Source: Burkholderia puraquae (lineage in GTDB: Bacteria > Pseudomonadota > Gammaproteobacteria > Burkholderiales > Burkholderiaceae). Taken from it: DNA of 64,000 bases. The position numbers were made by a program, and so were the translations under genes. This document shows, one piece after another, positions 51,747 through 62,658 of this stretch. Every line of letters starts with the position of its first letter. Positions within the stretch are counted from its first letter, which is position 1. The stretch lies in assembly GCF_002099195.1 (NCBI RefSeq), contig NZ_NBYX01000019.1:82139-146138 (forward strand). The letters are read 5' to 3'. The notes beneath the pieces are model-generated. The model was not told the origin of the DNA. It made no database searches and was given only the letters and a program-made list of their open reading frames with translations.

Positions 51747-52613
51747 ATGACGTTTCCGTGCATTGCGGCCGCGCGCCGCTTCGATCCGGCCGCGCACCTG
51801 CGTTTCGAGATCGCCGGCCAGGCGGTCGGCTGGGTGCGCCGCCAGGACGTCGCGATGCTCGCCCGCTGGCCCGACGTGTTCGAGCTGACCGATGAGCGCG
51901 TCGTGCTGTCGGCGCGCTACGACTCGGTCGACGCACGCAGCATGGCGCTGGCGAGCGCAATCGGCGCACTCGCGGCGGAAGGCGCGATTCCCGGCTGGCG
52001 CGACGAGATCTACGCGATCCGCAACCGCTTCGACGATGCGCCGCTCGCGTACATCGAGCGCGCCGCGTCGCGCTTCTTCGGCACGCAGACTTACGCGGTG
52101 CATCTGAACGGCATCGTAGAATATGCAGTTACGCCGGGCGAGCCGTCCGCCGCGGCCGTCCCGCAGATGTGGCTCGGCCGCCGCAGCGAGACCAAGGCAA
52201 CCGATCCCGGCATGCTCGACAACGTCGTCGCGGGCGGGATCGGCTGGGGCCTGGGCGTTCACGAGACGCTCGCGAAGGAATGCTGGGAAGAAGCCGGCAT
52301 TCCGGCCGAACTGGCCGCGCGCGCGATCGCAGGCCGCGCGGTGCAGGTGCTGTGCTCGCTGCCGGAAGGCACGCAGTCCGAACTGATCTTTGTGTACGAC
52401 CTGCCGCTGCCGCGCGACTTCGCGCCGCGCAACCAGGACGGCGAAGTGGCCGAGCACCTGCTGGCCGGCGTGCCCGAGGTGATCGGCTGGCTGCGCGCCG
52501 GCCGCGCGACGATGGACGCGAGCCTCGCGACGCTCGACACGCTGCTGCGCCACCGCTGGATCCCGGCGGCCGACGCGACGGGCATCGACGCACTGTTCGC
52601 ACCGGCCGCATGA
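51747..52613 (+). CDS. Nudix hydrolase with DUF4743 N-terminal domain
   Basis: The 288-residue protein has an N-terminal DUF4743 segment (about 1-125, with YAIRNRFDDAPLAYIERAASRFFG) and a C-terminal Nudix domain with KECWEEAGI (about 179-187) as its Nudix-box core. The box is the variant seen in thiamine-pyrophosphokinase-linked Nudix proteins of fungi and plants, with Lys in place of the usual Arg and an irregular first half. Substrates may be damaged thiamine diphosphates, by analogy. The start ATG 51747 is 5 bases after the LysE-type gene. Confidence 0.87.
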   Translation: MTFPCIAAARRFDPAAHLRFEIAGQAVGWVRRQDVAMLARWPDVFELTDERVVLSARYDSVDARSMALASAIGALAAEGAIPGWRDEIYAIRNRFDDAPLAYIERAASRFFGTQTYAVHLNGIVEYAVTPGEPSAAAVPQMWLGRRSETKATDPGMLDNVVAGGIGWGLGVHETLAKECWEEAGIPAELAARAIAGRAVQVLCSLPEGTQSELIFVYDLPLPRDFAPRNQDGEVAEHLLAGVPEVIGWLRAGRATMDASLATLDTLLRHRWIPAADATGIDALFAPAA

Positions 52614-52686
52614 CGCGTGCCGCGCACGCAGTCCGGCGGCGCGCACGGGCAATTTGACGAATACGGAAACGAAGGGAGTAGCGGTC

Positions 52687-53571
52687 ATGCCGACCGATCA
52701 CAGCTTTATCTTGAAACTGTCGTGCCCCGACCGGCACGGCATCGTCCACGCGGTCTCGGGCTTCCTGTTCGAGCGCAGCAACAACATCCTCGATTCGGCG
52801 CAGTTCGGCGACAGCCGCACCAGCGAATTCTTCATGCGCGTGCACTTCGAGCAGGACGGCGGCGGCGCGGATGCCGCGACGGCGCTCGACACGCTGCGCA
52901 AGGAGTTCGCGCCGCTCGCCGAGCAGTTCTCGATGCGCTGGGAACTGCATGACGCCGCCGTGAAGCCGCGCGTCGTGATCATGGTGTCGAAGATCGGCCA
53001 TTGCCTGAACGACCTGCTGTTCCGCTATCGCACCGGCCAACTGCCGATCGAGATCCCGGCGATCGTGTCGAACCACAAGGAGTTCTACCAGCTCGCCGCG
53101 AGCTACAACATCCCGTTCCATCACTTCCCGCTGGTCGGCGGTTCGTCCGATACCGCGAAGGCCGCGCAGGAAGCGCGCGTGCTGGAAGTGATCGACGAGC
53201 ATCAGGCCGATCTCGTCGTGCTCGCGCGCTACATGCAGATCCTGTCGCCGAACCTGTGCAAGCAGCTCGCCGGCCGTGCGATCAACATCCACCATTCGTT
53301 CCTGCCGAGCTTCAAGGGGGCGAAGCCGTACTACCAGGCGTTCGATCGTGGCGTGAAGCTGATCGGCGCGACCGCGCACTACGTGACGACCGATCTCGAC
53401 GAAGGCCCGATCATCGAGCAGGAAGTCGAGCGCGTCGACCACAGCATGACGCCCGACCAGCTGACGGCGATCGGCCGCGACGTCGAGTGCGTGACGCTTG
53501 CGCGTGCGGTGAAGTGGCACGTCGAGCACCGGATCGTGCTGAACGGGACGAAGACGGTCGTGTTCCGCTGA
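52687..53571 (+). CDS. purU: Formyltetrahydrofolate deformylase
   Basis: The 294-residue enzyme has an N-terminal ACT domain (SFILKLSCPDRHGIVHAVSGFLFE, about 6-29) and a formyl-transferase-like domain with VSKIGHCLNDLLFR (about 99-112) and the catalytic INIHHSFLPSFKGAKPYYQAFDRGVKLIGATAHYV (about 199-233). It hydrolyses 10-formyl-THF to formate and THF. ATG 52687 follows GGGAG; an in-frame TTG at 52654 is less likely. Confidence 0.96.
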   Translation: MPTDHSFILKLSCPDRHGIVHAVSGFLFERSNNILDSAQFGDSRTSEFFMRVHFEQDGGGADAATALDTLRKEFAPLAEQFSMRWELHDAAVKPRVVIMVSKIGHCLNDLLFRYRTGQLPIEIPAIVSNHKEFYQLAASYNIPFHHFPLVGGSSDTAKAAQEARVLEVIDEHQADLVVLARYMQILSPNLCKQLAGRAINIHHSFLPSFKGAKPYYQAFDRGVKLIGATAHYVTTDLDEGPIIEQEVERVDHSMTPDQLTAIGRDVECVTLARAVKWHVEHRIVLNGTKTVVFR

Positions 53572-53627
53572 TTCGCCGATCACCGGCCCCCGGATGGCCG
53601 GCCCCCGGTTCCCCGGTGGCCACAAAC

Positions 53628-53665
53628 AAAAACGCCGCGCCCTTCACGGGACGCGGCGTTTTTTT
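53628..53665. terminator. Bidirectional terminator between purU and the AI-2E-family gene
   Basis: A 12-bp stem, AAAAACGCCGCG (53628-53639) and CGCGGCGTTTTT (53652-53663), with T runs on both strands lies between convergent genes. Confidence 0.93.
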
Positions 53666-53687
53666 CGCCTTTGACGCGCGGGCTGCT

Positions 53688-54773
53688 TCAGATCAGCCGC
53701 AGCAGGTACAGCTCGCGCTTCAGGTACGCGTAGAAGATCGGCGCGGCGATCACGCCCGGCAGCCCGAATGCGGCTTCCATGATCAGCATCGCGAGCAGCA
53801 GCTCCCACGCGCGCGACTCGATCTGGCCGCCGATGATCTTCGCGTTCAGGAAGTATTCGAGCTTGTGGATGATCACGAGGAACGCCAGCGACGCGATCGC
53901 GGTGCCCATGCTGACCGACAATGACACGGCGACGATCAGCGTGTTCGAGATCAGGTTGCCGATCACGGGCAGCAGGCCGACGATGAACGTGACGAGCACG
54001 AGCGTTTTCGACAGCGGCAGCCGCTGGTGGAAGATCGGCAGCGCGACGAGCAGGTAGATGCCCGTGAACACCGCGTTGATCGTCGAGATCTTGATCTGCG
54101 CGAACACGATCCGGCGGAATGCGTCGGCGAAGCGTGACACGCGCGTGACGAGCGCGGTCGACAGCGGCCGGCGCACCTTGCCGTGCTCGACGCCGATCGC
54201 GATCATCGCGCCGATGATCATCCCGAACAGCACGTGGCCGAAGCCGCGTGCGACGCTCTTGCCGCTTTGCTGGAGCTGGTCCATGTGCGAGTGCATCAGC
54301 ACCGCGGCCTTCGTCTTCATCTGCTCGACGTCGACGGGCAGCAGGTTTGCGATCCAGGCCGGCGTGCGTGCGCGGGTCTGCTCGACGATCTGCATCAGCT
54401 GGTCGAGCAGGCTTTGCAGGTTCGGCACCGTGCGCTCGAAGTGTTCGATGATGCCGATCGTCAGGCCCGTCAGCGCACCGACGATCGCGATCGCCAGCAG
54501 CACGACGGCGACCCAGCGCGCGCGCATGCTCGTGGTGTGACGTTCGATCACGGGTGCGATCGTGTGGATCAGCTGGTAGACGAGCAGGCCGGCCAGCAGG
54601 CCGCCGAGCAGCTTGAGCTCGATCACGAGCCACATGGCGAGGATCGCGAACACATAGCTGCCGATCTCGAGTGCCGACAGCTTCGGCAGGCTGAAGTCGC
54701 TCGTCAGCCGCACGCTGCGCAGGTGCGGTTCGCGATTTTGCGCATCGCGAGACGAGTCTGGTTGCTTCTCCAT
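53688..54773 (-). CDS. AI-2E/PerM-family membrane protein
   Basis: The 361-residue protein has about seven to eight transmembrane helices in the order typical of the AI-2E exporter/PerM family: two N-terminal helices (EIGSYVFAILAMWLVIELKLLGGLLAGLLVY), a central hydrophilic helical segment (about 95-185), then VLVTFIVGLLPVIGNLISNTLI (about 233-254) and AFGLPGVIAAPIFYAYLKRELYLLRLI at the end. Family members export signals or act as sodium-proton antiporters; no function can be chosen here. ATG 54773 follows AGGAA. Confidence 0.87.
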   Translation of the reverse strand: MEKQPDSSRDAQNREPHLRSVRLTSDFSLPKLSALEIGSYVFAILAMWLVIELKLLGGLLAGLLVYQLIHTIAPVIERHTTSMRARWVAVVLLAIAIVGALTGLTIGIIEHFERTVPNLQSLLDQLMQIVEQTRARTPAWIANLLPVDVEQMKTKAAVLMHSHMDQLQQSGKSVARGFGHVLFGMIIGAMIAIGVEHGKVRRPLSTALVTRVSRFADAFRRIVFAQIKISTINAVFTGIYLLVALPIFHQRLPLSKTLVLVTFIVGLLPVIGNLISNTLIVAVSLSVSMGTAIASLAFLVIIHKLEYFLNAKIIGGQIESRAWELLLAMLIMEAAFGLPGVIAAPIFYAYLKRELYLLRLI

Positions 54774-54977
54774 TGTGGATTCCTGTCGTTCGTGTGTCAT
54801 GCCGCGGAATGCGTGGCAGAGCCGTGTTCGCCCGGCGCCGCACCGGATTGGTGCGTACGGCGAACCTTACGACCGTAAAGTATAGCCGCCATTATGGTCC
54901 GCAACGGGGCCGTTTGGCGCATGGTGTAAACGCAGAAGGGAAAACGAGAGGAGGCCGGTTGCGCGATGCGGAGGGAG

Positions 54978-55001
54978 GCGCGCGGCCGGACGGCCGCGCG
55001 C
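54978..55001. repeat. GC-rich perfect hairpin just downstream of uvrA
   Basis: GCGCGCGGCC (54978-54987) and GGCCGCGCGC (54992-55001) form a 10-bp stem with a GGAC loop, 24 bases past the uvrA stop. It lacks a T tract, so it may stabilise the 3' end or mark a Rho-dependent stop. Confidence 0.6.
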
Positions 55002-55025
55002 GGGAGAGGAGGACGGTGGGAAGCG

Positions 55026-57911
<2,886 letters not shown>

Positions 57912-58174
57912 GAACCTGGCGAAAATGGAGGGAACCAAACCTGCTACTATAACGGCTTTTCGAGGCCGTCGTTTGGGCCCCCCAGCCTTGCAGCAGGTGG
58001 CAGCAAGGCGGCGCCTGCGCCGGGAAAGCGGCCGCGTCGCGCGGTTCCGGGCGGCCTGCGGGTTGCCTGAATCCTGCGCCGACGCGTCGCCCGCCAGGCC
58101 TCCCGGGCCGCTGGTCCTGATCTTCCGCCGCCCGGTGTCGGGCGGACATTCCGATCATTCGAAATTCATTCCCG

Positions 58175-59362
58175 ATGTCCAATCCGTCCGCCACGTCTTC
58201 CCGCATGACCGCGCCCGAATTGCGCGCGACCACGTCGCTCGCAGCGATCTTCGCGCTGCGCATGCTCGGCCTGTTCATGATCATGCCGGTGTTCTCGGTC
58301 TACGCGAAAACCATCCCGGGCGGCGACAACGTGCTGCTCGTCGGCATCGCGCTCGGGGCCTACGGCGTCACGCAGTCGCTGTTCTACATCTTCTACGGCT
58401 GGGCGTCCGACAAGTTCGGCCGCAAGCCGGTGATCGCCACGGGCCTCGTGATCTTCGCGATCGGCAGCTTCGTCGCCGCGTTCGCGCACGACATCACGTG
58501 GATCATCGTCGGCCGGGTGATCCAGGGGATGGGCGCGGTGTCGTCCGCGGTGCTCGCGTTCATCGCCGACCTGACCTCCGAGCAGAACCGCACGAAGGCG
58601 ATGGCGATGGTCGGCGGGTCGATCGGCGTGTCGTTCGCGGTCGCGATCGTCGGTGCGCCGATCGTGTTCCACTGGGTCGGGATGAGCGGGCTGTTCGCGA
58701 TCGTCGGCGTGCTGTCGATCCTCGCGATCGGCGTCGTGGTGTGGATCGTGCCCGACGCGGCGAAGCCCGTGCACGTGCCCGCGCCGTTTGCCGAGGTGCT
58801 GCACAACGTCGAGCTGTTGCGCCTGAACTTCGGCGTGCTGGTGCTGCACGCGACGCAGACGGCGCTGTTCCTCGTCGTGCCGCGCCTGCTCGTCGACGGC
58901 GGCCTGCCGGTCGCCGCGCACTGGAAGGTCTACCTGCCGGTGATGGGGCTCGCGTTCGTGATGATGGTCCCGGCGATCATCGTCGCGGAAAAACGGGGCA
59001 AGATGAAGCCGGTGCTGCTCGGCGGCATCCTGGCTATCCTGATCGGCCAATTGTTGCTAGGCAGCGCGCCGCATACCATTCTGATTGTGGCGGCGGTGCT
59101 GTTCGTCTACTTCCTCGGGTTCAACATCCTGGAAGCGTCGCAGCCGTCGCTCGTGTCGAAGCTCGCACCCGGCTCGCGCAAGGGCGCGGCCACGGGCGTC
59201 TACAACACCACGCAGTCGATCGGGCTCGCGCTCGGCGGCATCGTGGGCGGCTGGCTGCTGAAGCACGGCGGCGCGAACACCGTGTTCTACACGTGTTCTG
59301 GGCTCGTGGCCGCGTGGCTTATAATCGCGGCCAGCATGAAAGCGCCGCCGCGCAAGGCCTGA
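58175..59362 (+). CDS. Major facilitator superfamily transporter (YajR-like)
   Basis: The 395-residue protein has 12 predicted helices and the MFS motif A GWASDKFGRKPVIATGL (about 69-85). A YajR-type opening, LRATTSLAAIFALRMLGLFMIMPVFSVYAK, lies near the N-terminus (about 16-45). It lacks the C-terminal cytosolic YAM domain of E. coli YajR. The substrate is unknown; drug or metabolite export is likely. ATG 58175 and ATG 58205 are both possible starts. Divergent from uvrA over 263 bases, adjacent to ssb as often seen in beta-proteobacteria. Confidence 0.9.
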   Translation: MSNPSATSSRMTAPELRATTSLAAIFALRMLGLFMIMPVFSVYAKTIPGGDNVLLVGIALGAYGVTQSLFYIFYGWASDKFGRKPVIATGLVIFAIGSFVAAFAHDITWIIVGRVIQGMGAVSSAVLAFIADLTSEQNRTKAMAMVGGSIGVSFAVAIVGAPIVFHWVGMSGLFAIVGVLSILAIGVVVWIVPDAAKPVHVPAPFAEVLHNVELLRLNFGVLVLHATQTALFLVVPRLLVDGGLPVAAHWKVYLPVMGLAFVMMVPAIIVAEKRGKMKPVLLGGILAILIGQLLLGSAPHTILIVAAVLFVYFLGFNILEASQPSLVSKLAPGSRKGAATGVYNTTQSIGLALGGIVGGWLLKHGGANTVFYTCSGLVAAWLIIAASMKAPPRKA

Positions 59363-59463
59363 ACTCACTTTTGGCAGGTACCGGCGGCGTTCGCCGGCTT
59401 GCCCGGCGGGCCGCCCCGACAGCATGAGCGGGCGGCCCGGCATCGAATTTACTGGAGAAACAC

Positions 59464-60012
59464 ATGGCATCCGTCAACAAGGTCATCCTCGTCGGCAATC
59501 TCGGCGCCGATCCTGAAGTCCGTTACCTGCCGAGCGGCGACGCGGTTGCGAACATCCGTCTCGCGACGACCGACCGCTACAAGGACAAGGCCAGCGGCGA
59601 TTTCAAGGAAATGACCGAGTGGCACCGCGTCGCATTCTTCGGTCGTCTGGCGGAAATCGTCAGCGAATACCTGAAGAAGGGCTCGTCGGTCTATATCGAA
59701 GGCCGCATCCGCACGCGCAAGTGGCAGGGCCAGGACGGCCAGGATCGCTACTCGACCGAAATCGTCGCGGACCAGATGCAGATGCTCGGCGGCCGCGGCG
59801 GTGTGGGCGGCGGCGGTGGCGGTGGTGACGAAGGCGGTTACGGCGGCGGCTACGGTGGTGGCGGCGGCGGCGGCCGCGGCGAGCAGGCGGAACGCGGCGG
59901 CGGTCGTGCCGGCGGCGCGGCGCGTGGCGGTGCAGGCGGCGGCGCGCAGAGCCGTCCGAGCGCACCGGCTGGCGGCGGCTTCGACGAGATGGACGACGAT
60001 ATCCCGTTCTGA
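59464..60012 (+). CDS. ssb: Single-stranded DNA-binding protein
   Basis: The 182-residue protein has an N-terminal OB fold (MASVNKVILVGNLGADPEVRYLPSGDAVANIRLAT through EWHRVAFFGRLAEI, 1-110). A long Gly-rich linker follows (about 113-165, with many GGGG runs), and the conserved acidic tip MDDDIPF ends the chain. It coats single-stranded DNA and recruits repair and replication proteins through its tip. GGAG lies before ATG 59464. Confidence 0.97.
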   Translation: MASVNKVILVGNLGADPEVRYLPSGDAVANIRLATTDRYKDKASGDFKEMTEWHRVAFFGRLAEIVSEYLKKGSSVYIEGRIRTRKWQGQDGQDRYSTEIVADQMQMLGGRGGVGGGGGGGDEGGYGGGYGGGGGGGRGEQAERGGGRAGGAARGGAGGGAQSRPSAPAGGGFDEMDDDIPF

Positions 60013-60071
60013 TCGGCAAGTCGGTACCTGCATCACGATGGGCCCGAATGTCCGAGTCAAGCCGGTTGCTT

Positions 60072-60098
60072 GGCCCGGGTCTTCGGGCCTTCTTTCGT
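60072..60098 (+). terminator. Probable ssb terminator
   Basis: GGCCCG (60072-60077) and CGGGCC (60084-60089) pair across a 6-base loop and are followed by TTCTTTCGTTT. It lies 60 bases after ssb and would sit inside the next gene if that gene began at 60048, which argues for the later start. Confidence 0.65.
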
Positions 60099-60131
60099 TT
60101 ACGTCGATGTTCCTTGCGCGCCAGGCAAAAC

Positions 60132-60680
60132 GTGGCTGACGAACTTCCCGACCTCATCGCTCCGCATCTCGACGTGCTGTTCTGCGGGATCAATCCCGGC
60201 CTGACCGCGGCCGCGACCGGGCATCACTTCGCGGGGAGAAACAACCGCTTCTGGCGCGTGATCCATCTCGCGGGCTTCACGCCGGCGGAAATTTCGCCGC
60301 AGGACGATCACGCGATCCTCCGGTATGGCTGCGGCCTGACGGCGGTGGTGAAACGGCCGACCGCGAGTGCCGAGCAGCTCTCGCGTGCAGAATTCATTGC
60401 CGCGGCCGCGGAGTTCGACCAGAAGCTGGCACGCTATGCGCCGCGCTTCGTCGCTTTTCTCGGCAAGGCGGCGTACGCGGCGCTTTCCGGTCGGCGAGAA
60501 GTCGAGTGGGGGCTGCAACCGGCCCGCATGCAGGGGGCGAGCGTCTGGGTGCTGCCCAATCCCAGCGGGAGAAACCTCGCATTCGGTCTCGACGATCTGG
60601 TTGACGCATACCGTCAGCTTCGTCTGCAGGCGAAGACCGTTTCCGGTCTTCAACCGGGGGGGCGCGATGCGGCGCAGTGA
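60132..60680 (+). CDS. mug: Mismatch-specific (G/U, G/T) DNA glycosylase, Mug/TDG type
   Basis: The product has the Mug active-site motif FCGINPGL (about 17-24), NNRFWRVIHLAGFTP (about 37-51), the FVAFLGKAAYAAL strand (about 109-121) and the second motif VLPNPSGRN (about 140-148). Mug enzymes excise uracil, thymine or ethenocytosine from mispairs. I use GTG 60132 (182 residues), because E. coli Mug has only about 15 residues before GINPG and a terminator lies just upstream. ATG 60048 would add 28 Arg-rich residues. Its 3' end overlaps the next glycosylase gene by 14 bases. Confidence 0.85.
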   Translation: MADELPDLIAPHLDVLFCGINPGLTAAATGHHFAGRNNRFWRVIHLAGFTPAEISPQDDHAILRYGCGLTAVVKRPTASAEQLSRAEFIAAAAEFDQKLARYAPRFVAFLGKAAYAALSGRREVEWGLQPARMQGASVWVLPNPSGRNLAFGLDDLVDAYRQLRLQAKTVSGLQPGGRDAAQ

Positions 60681-61290
60681 AACCGCGCCCCGGTGGCCGG
60701 GCACCGGGCTGCCCCGCGCATTCTTCGACCGCACGGCCACCGACGTCGCGCCGCAACTGCTCAACAAGATCCTCGCGGCCGCGGACGGCCGGGCCGGGCG
60801 GATCGTCGAAGTGGAAGCCTATGCGGGCGCGATCGATCCGGCCGCGCACACCTATCGCGGCAAGACGCCGCGCAATGCGACGATGTTCGGGCCGCCGGGG
60901 CACCTGTACGTCTATTTCACGTATGGGATGCACTGGTGCTGCAACTGCGTGTGCGGCCCGGATGGCACGGGAACGGGTGTGCTGATTCGTGCGCTCGAGC
61001 CGTTGCTAGGGCTCGAACAAATGCGTGCGGCACGGCCGCCGCAGACGCGGGATCGCGACCTGTGCCGGGGGCCGGCGCGGCTGACCCGGGCGATGGGGAT
61101 CACCGGCGTGCAGGATGGTGTCGACCTGATCGGCGCGCACGAAGGGTTCGCGATCGTCGACGACGGCATCCCGCCGCCCGCCGATCTGGCGGGCGGGCCG
61201 CGCATCGGCATTCGCGTCGGCGCGGATCTGCCGTGGCGGTGGAGCGTGCCGGGTAACCGGTATGTATCGGGGCCACAGCCGCGCACGTGA
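60667..61290 (+). CDS. 3-methyladenine DNA glycosylase of the AAG/MPG family
   Basis: The 207-residue protein is a homologue of the eukaryotic-type alkyladenine glycosylase. It shows GRIVEVEAYAG (about 44-54), AAHTYRGKTPRNATMFGPPGHLYVYFTYGMHWCCNCV (about 60-96, with the intercalating Tyr and catalytic Glu regions) and the CRGPARLTRAMGI block (about 136-148). It removes alkylated purines and hypoxanthine. ATG 60667 lies inside the end of mug, so the two repair genes are probably translated together. Confidence 0.92.
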   Translation: MRRSETAPRWPGTGLPRAFFDRTATDVAPQLLNKILAAADGRAGRIVEVEAYAGAIDPAAHTYRGKTPRNATMFGPPGHLYVYFTYGMHWCCNCVCGPDGTGTGVLIRALEPLLGLEQMRAARPPQTRDRDLCRGPARLTRAMGITGVQDGVDLIGAHEGFAIVDDGIPPPADLAGGPRIGIRVGADLPWRWSVPGNRYVSGPQPRT

Positions 61291-61391
61291 CGCGTGCGGT
61301 ACACAATCGCACGCAATTCGACCTGCGTCACGCGAGCGCCATTATTGACCGGCTAAGCTTGTCTTTTCGACGTTTCGATCGAGGAGACACA

Positions 61392-62156
61392 ATGCGGCGG
61401 GTCGTATTCAACCAGAAGGGCGGCGTAGGGAAATCGACGATCGTCTGCAACCTGGCGGCGATCAGCGCGAGCGAAGGGCTGCGCACGCTCGTCATCGACC
61501 TCGATGCACAGGCGAACTCCACGCGCTACCTGCTCGGCGACGCCGCGTCCGACGCGCAGCCGGGCGTCGCCGATTTCTTCGAAACCGCGCTGACCTTCAA
61601 CTTCCGACCGGTCGACGTCGCGTCGTTCATCCATCCGACCCCGTTCGAAGGGCTCGACGTGATGCCCGCGCATCCGGATCTCGACGCGCTGCACGGCAAG
61701 CTCGAATCGCGCTACAAGATCTACAAGTTGCGCGACGCGCTGAACGAGCTCGACACCTACGATGCCGTGTACATCGACACGCCGCCCGCGCTGAATTTTT
61801 ATACGCGCTCGGCGCTGATCGCGGTGGAGCGCTGCCTGATCCCGTTCGACTGCGACGATTTCTCGCGCCGTGCGCTGTACACGCTGCTCGAGAACGTGAA
61901 GGAAATCCAGCAGGACCACAATGCGGCGCTCGAGGTGGAAGGGATCGTCATCAACCAGTTCCAGCCGCGGGCGAGCCTGCCGCAGCGGCTGGTCGACGAA
62001 CTCGTCGAAGAAGGGCTGCCGGTGCTCGCGTCGAGGCTGTCGGCGTCGGTGAAGATCCGCGAGTCGCATCAGCAGTCCAAGCCGGTGATCCATCTGGAGC
62101 CCGGACACAAGCTCGCGCAGGAGTTCCTCGCGCTGCATCGCGAGCTGGCCGGCTGA
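61392..62156 (+). CDS. ParA-family ATPase without a ParB partner in view
   Basis: The 254-residue protein has the deviant Walker A FNQKGGVGKST (about 5-15), the A' motif LVIDLDAQANST (about 37-48) and Walker B AVYIDTPPALNF (about 126-137). It resembles MinD/ParA partition ATPases and lacks an N-terminal DNA-binding domain. No parB or CTP-binding partner follows; instead a terminator and a phasin gene do. It may position a non-chromosomal cargo. ATG 61392 follows GAGGAG. Confidence 0.88.
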   Translation: MRRVVFNQKGGVGKSTIVCNLAAISASEGLRTLVIDLDAQANSTRYLLGDAASDAQPGVADFFETALTFNFRPVDVASFIHPTPFEGLDVMPAHPDLDALHGKLESRYKIYKLRDALNELDTYDAVYIDTPPALNFYTRSALIAVERCLIPFDCDDFSRRALYTLLENVKEIQQDHNAALEVEGIVINQFQPRASLPQRLVDELVEEGLPVLASRLSASVKIRESHQQSKPVIHLEPGHKLAQEFLALHRELAG

Positions 62157-62179
62157 TTCCGCGCCAGCCTGGTGGAGAC

Positions 62180-62207
62180 ACGGCCGCATCACGCGGCCGT
62201 TTTTTTT
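62180..62207 (+). terminator. Terminator of the parA-like gene
   Basis: ACGGCCGC (62180-62187) and GCGGCCGT (62193-62200) pair around ATCAC and run into a tract of eight T. Confidence 0.93.
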
Positions 62208-62658
62208 ATTGCGACCCGTAATTCATACGATCATTGATTTCGTCATTAATAATCCCGAAAACGATTTCATAATAAATCCAGAAAAAACGATTACATAGAT
62301 GGTCGCTCCATTTTCAATGCGCGTCGGTTTTCTAATAAACGGAATAATGAATTGGTAAATGTTGCGCGTCGTCATGATCCGCTATCCTGCAACAAGGTAA
62401 AAATGCAATGCGGGACAGAGTGATGCGCGGCTCCGTCTGCGATGTCGGCGCGTTGAGGGTTTCAGCGGTCGCGTTGAATGTATAAGGGTTTACACCTATC
62501 ATTAATGCCATTTAATTGACAATTAATCGATCTAAAATGGGCTCCTTCAACTTCCCGTGCTCAAATAAGTGGCGGGTTGTCAATAAGGGAGTCTGCTGTC
62601 GATTCGACTTCCAATTTTCTTTACTTGGTCTCTCGCATTGCTAACAGGAGCGTGCCCG
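62208..62658. other. AT-rich 450-base region upstream of the phasin gene
   Basis: Base composition falls sharply compared with the rest of the window, with many A/T runs and a repeated AAAACGATT (near 62258 and 62285). I see no ORF of coding character. It contains the predicted phasin promoter, and a TGCAACAA...TGCAATGC stretch (62388-62414) that could be an operator. A TTGACAATTAAT string (62516-62527) lacks a suitable -10. The stretch could be a regulatory region with binding sites for nucleoid proteins or a polyhydroxybutyrate-responsive repressor. Confidence 0.55.
62474..62502 (+). promoter_or_regulatory. Predicted promoter of the phasin gene
   Basis: TTGAAT (62474-62479), a 17-base spacer and TATCAT (62497-62502) lie in AT-rich DNA about 155 bases before the phasin start. 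Confidence 0.55.

Noticed and set aside
62516..62538. TTGACAATTAAT string resembling the E. coli trp promoter
   Set aside because: No -10 element lies 16-18 bases downstream; TAAAAT is only 11 bases away. The TTGAAT/TATCAT pair upstream is better.
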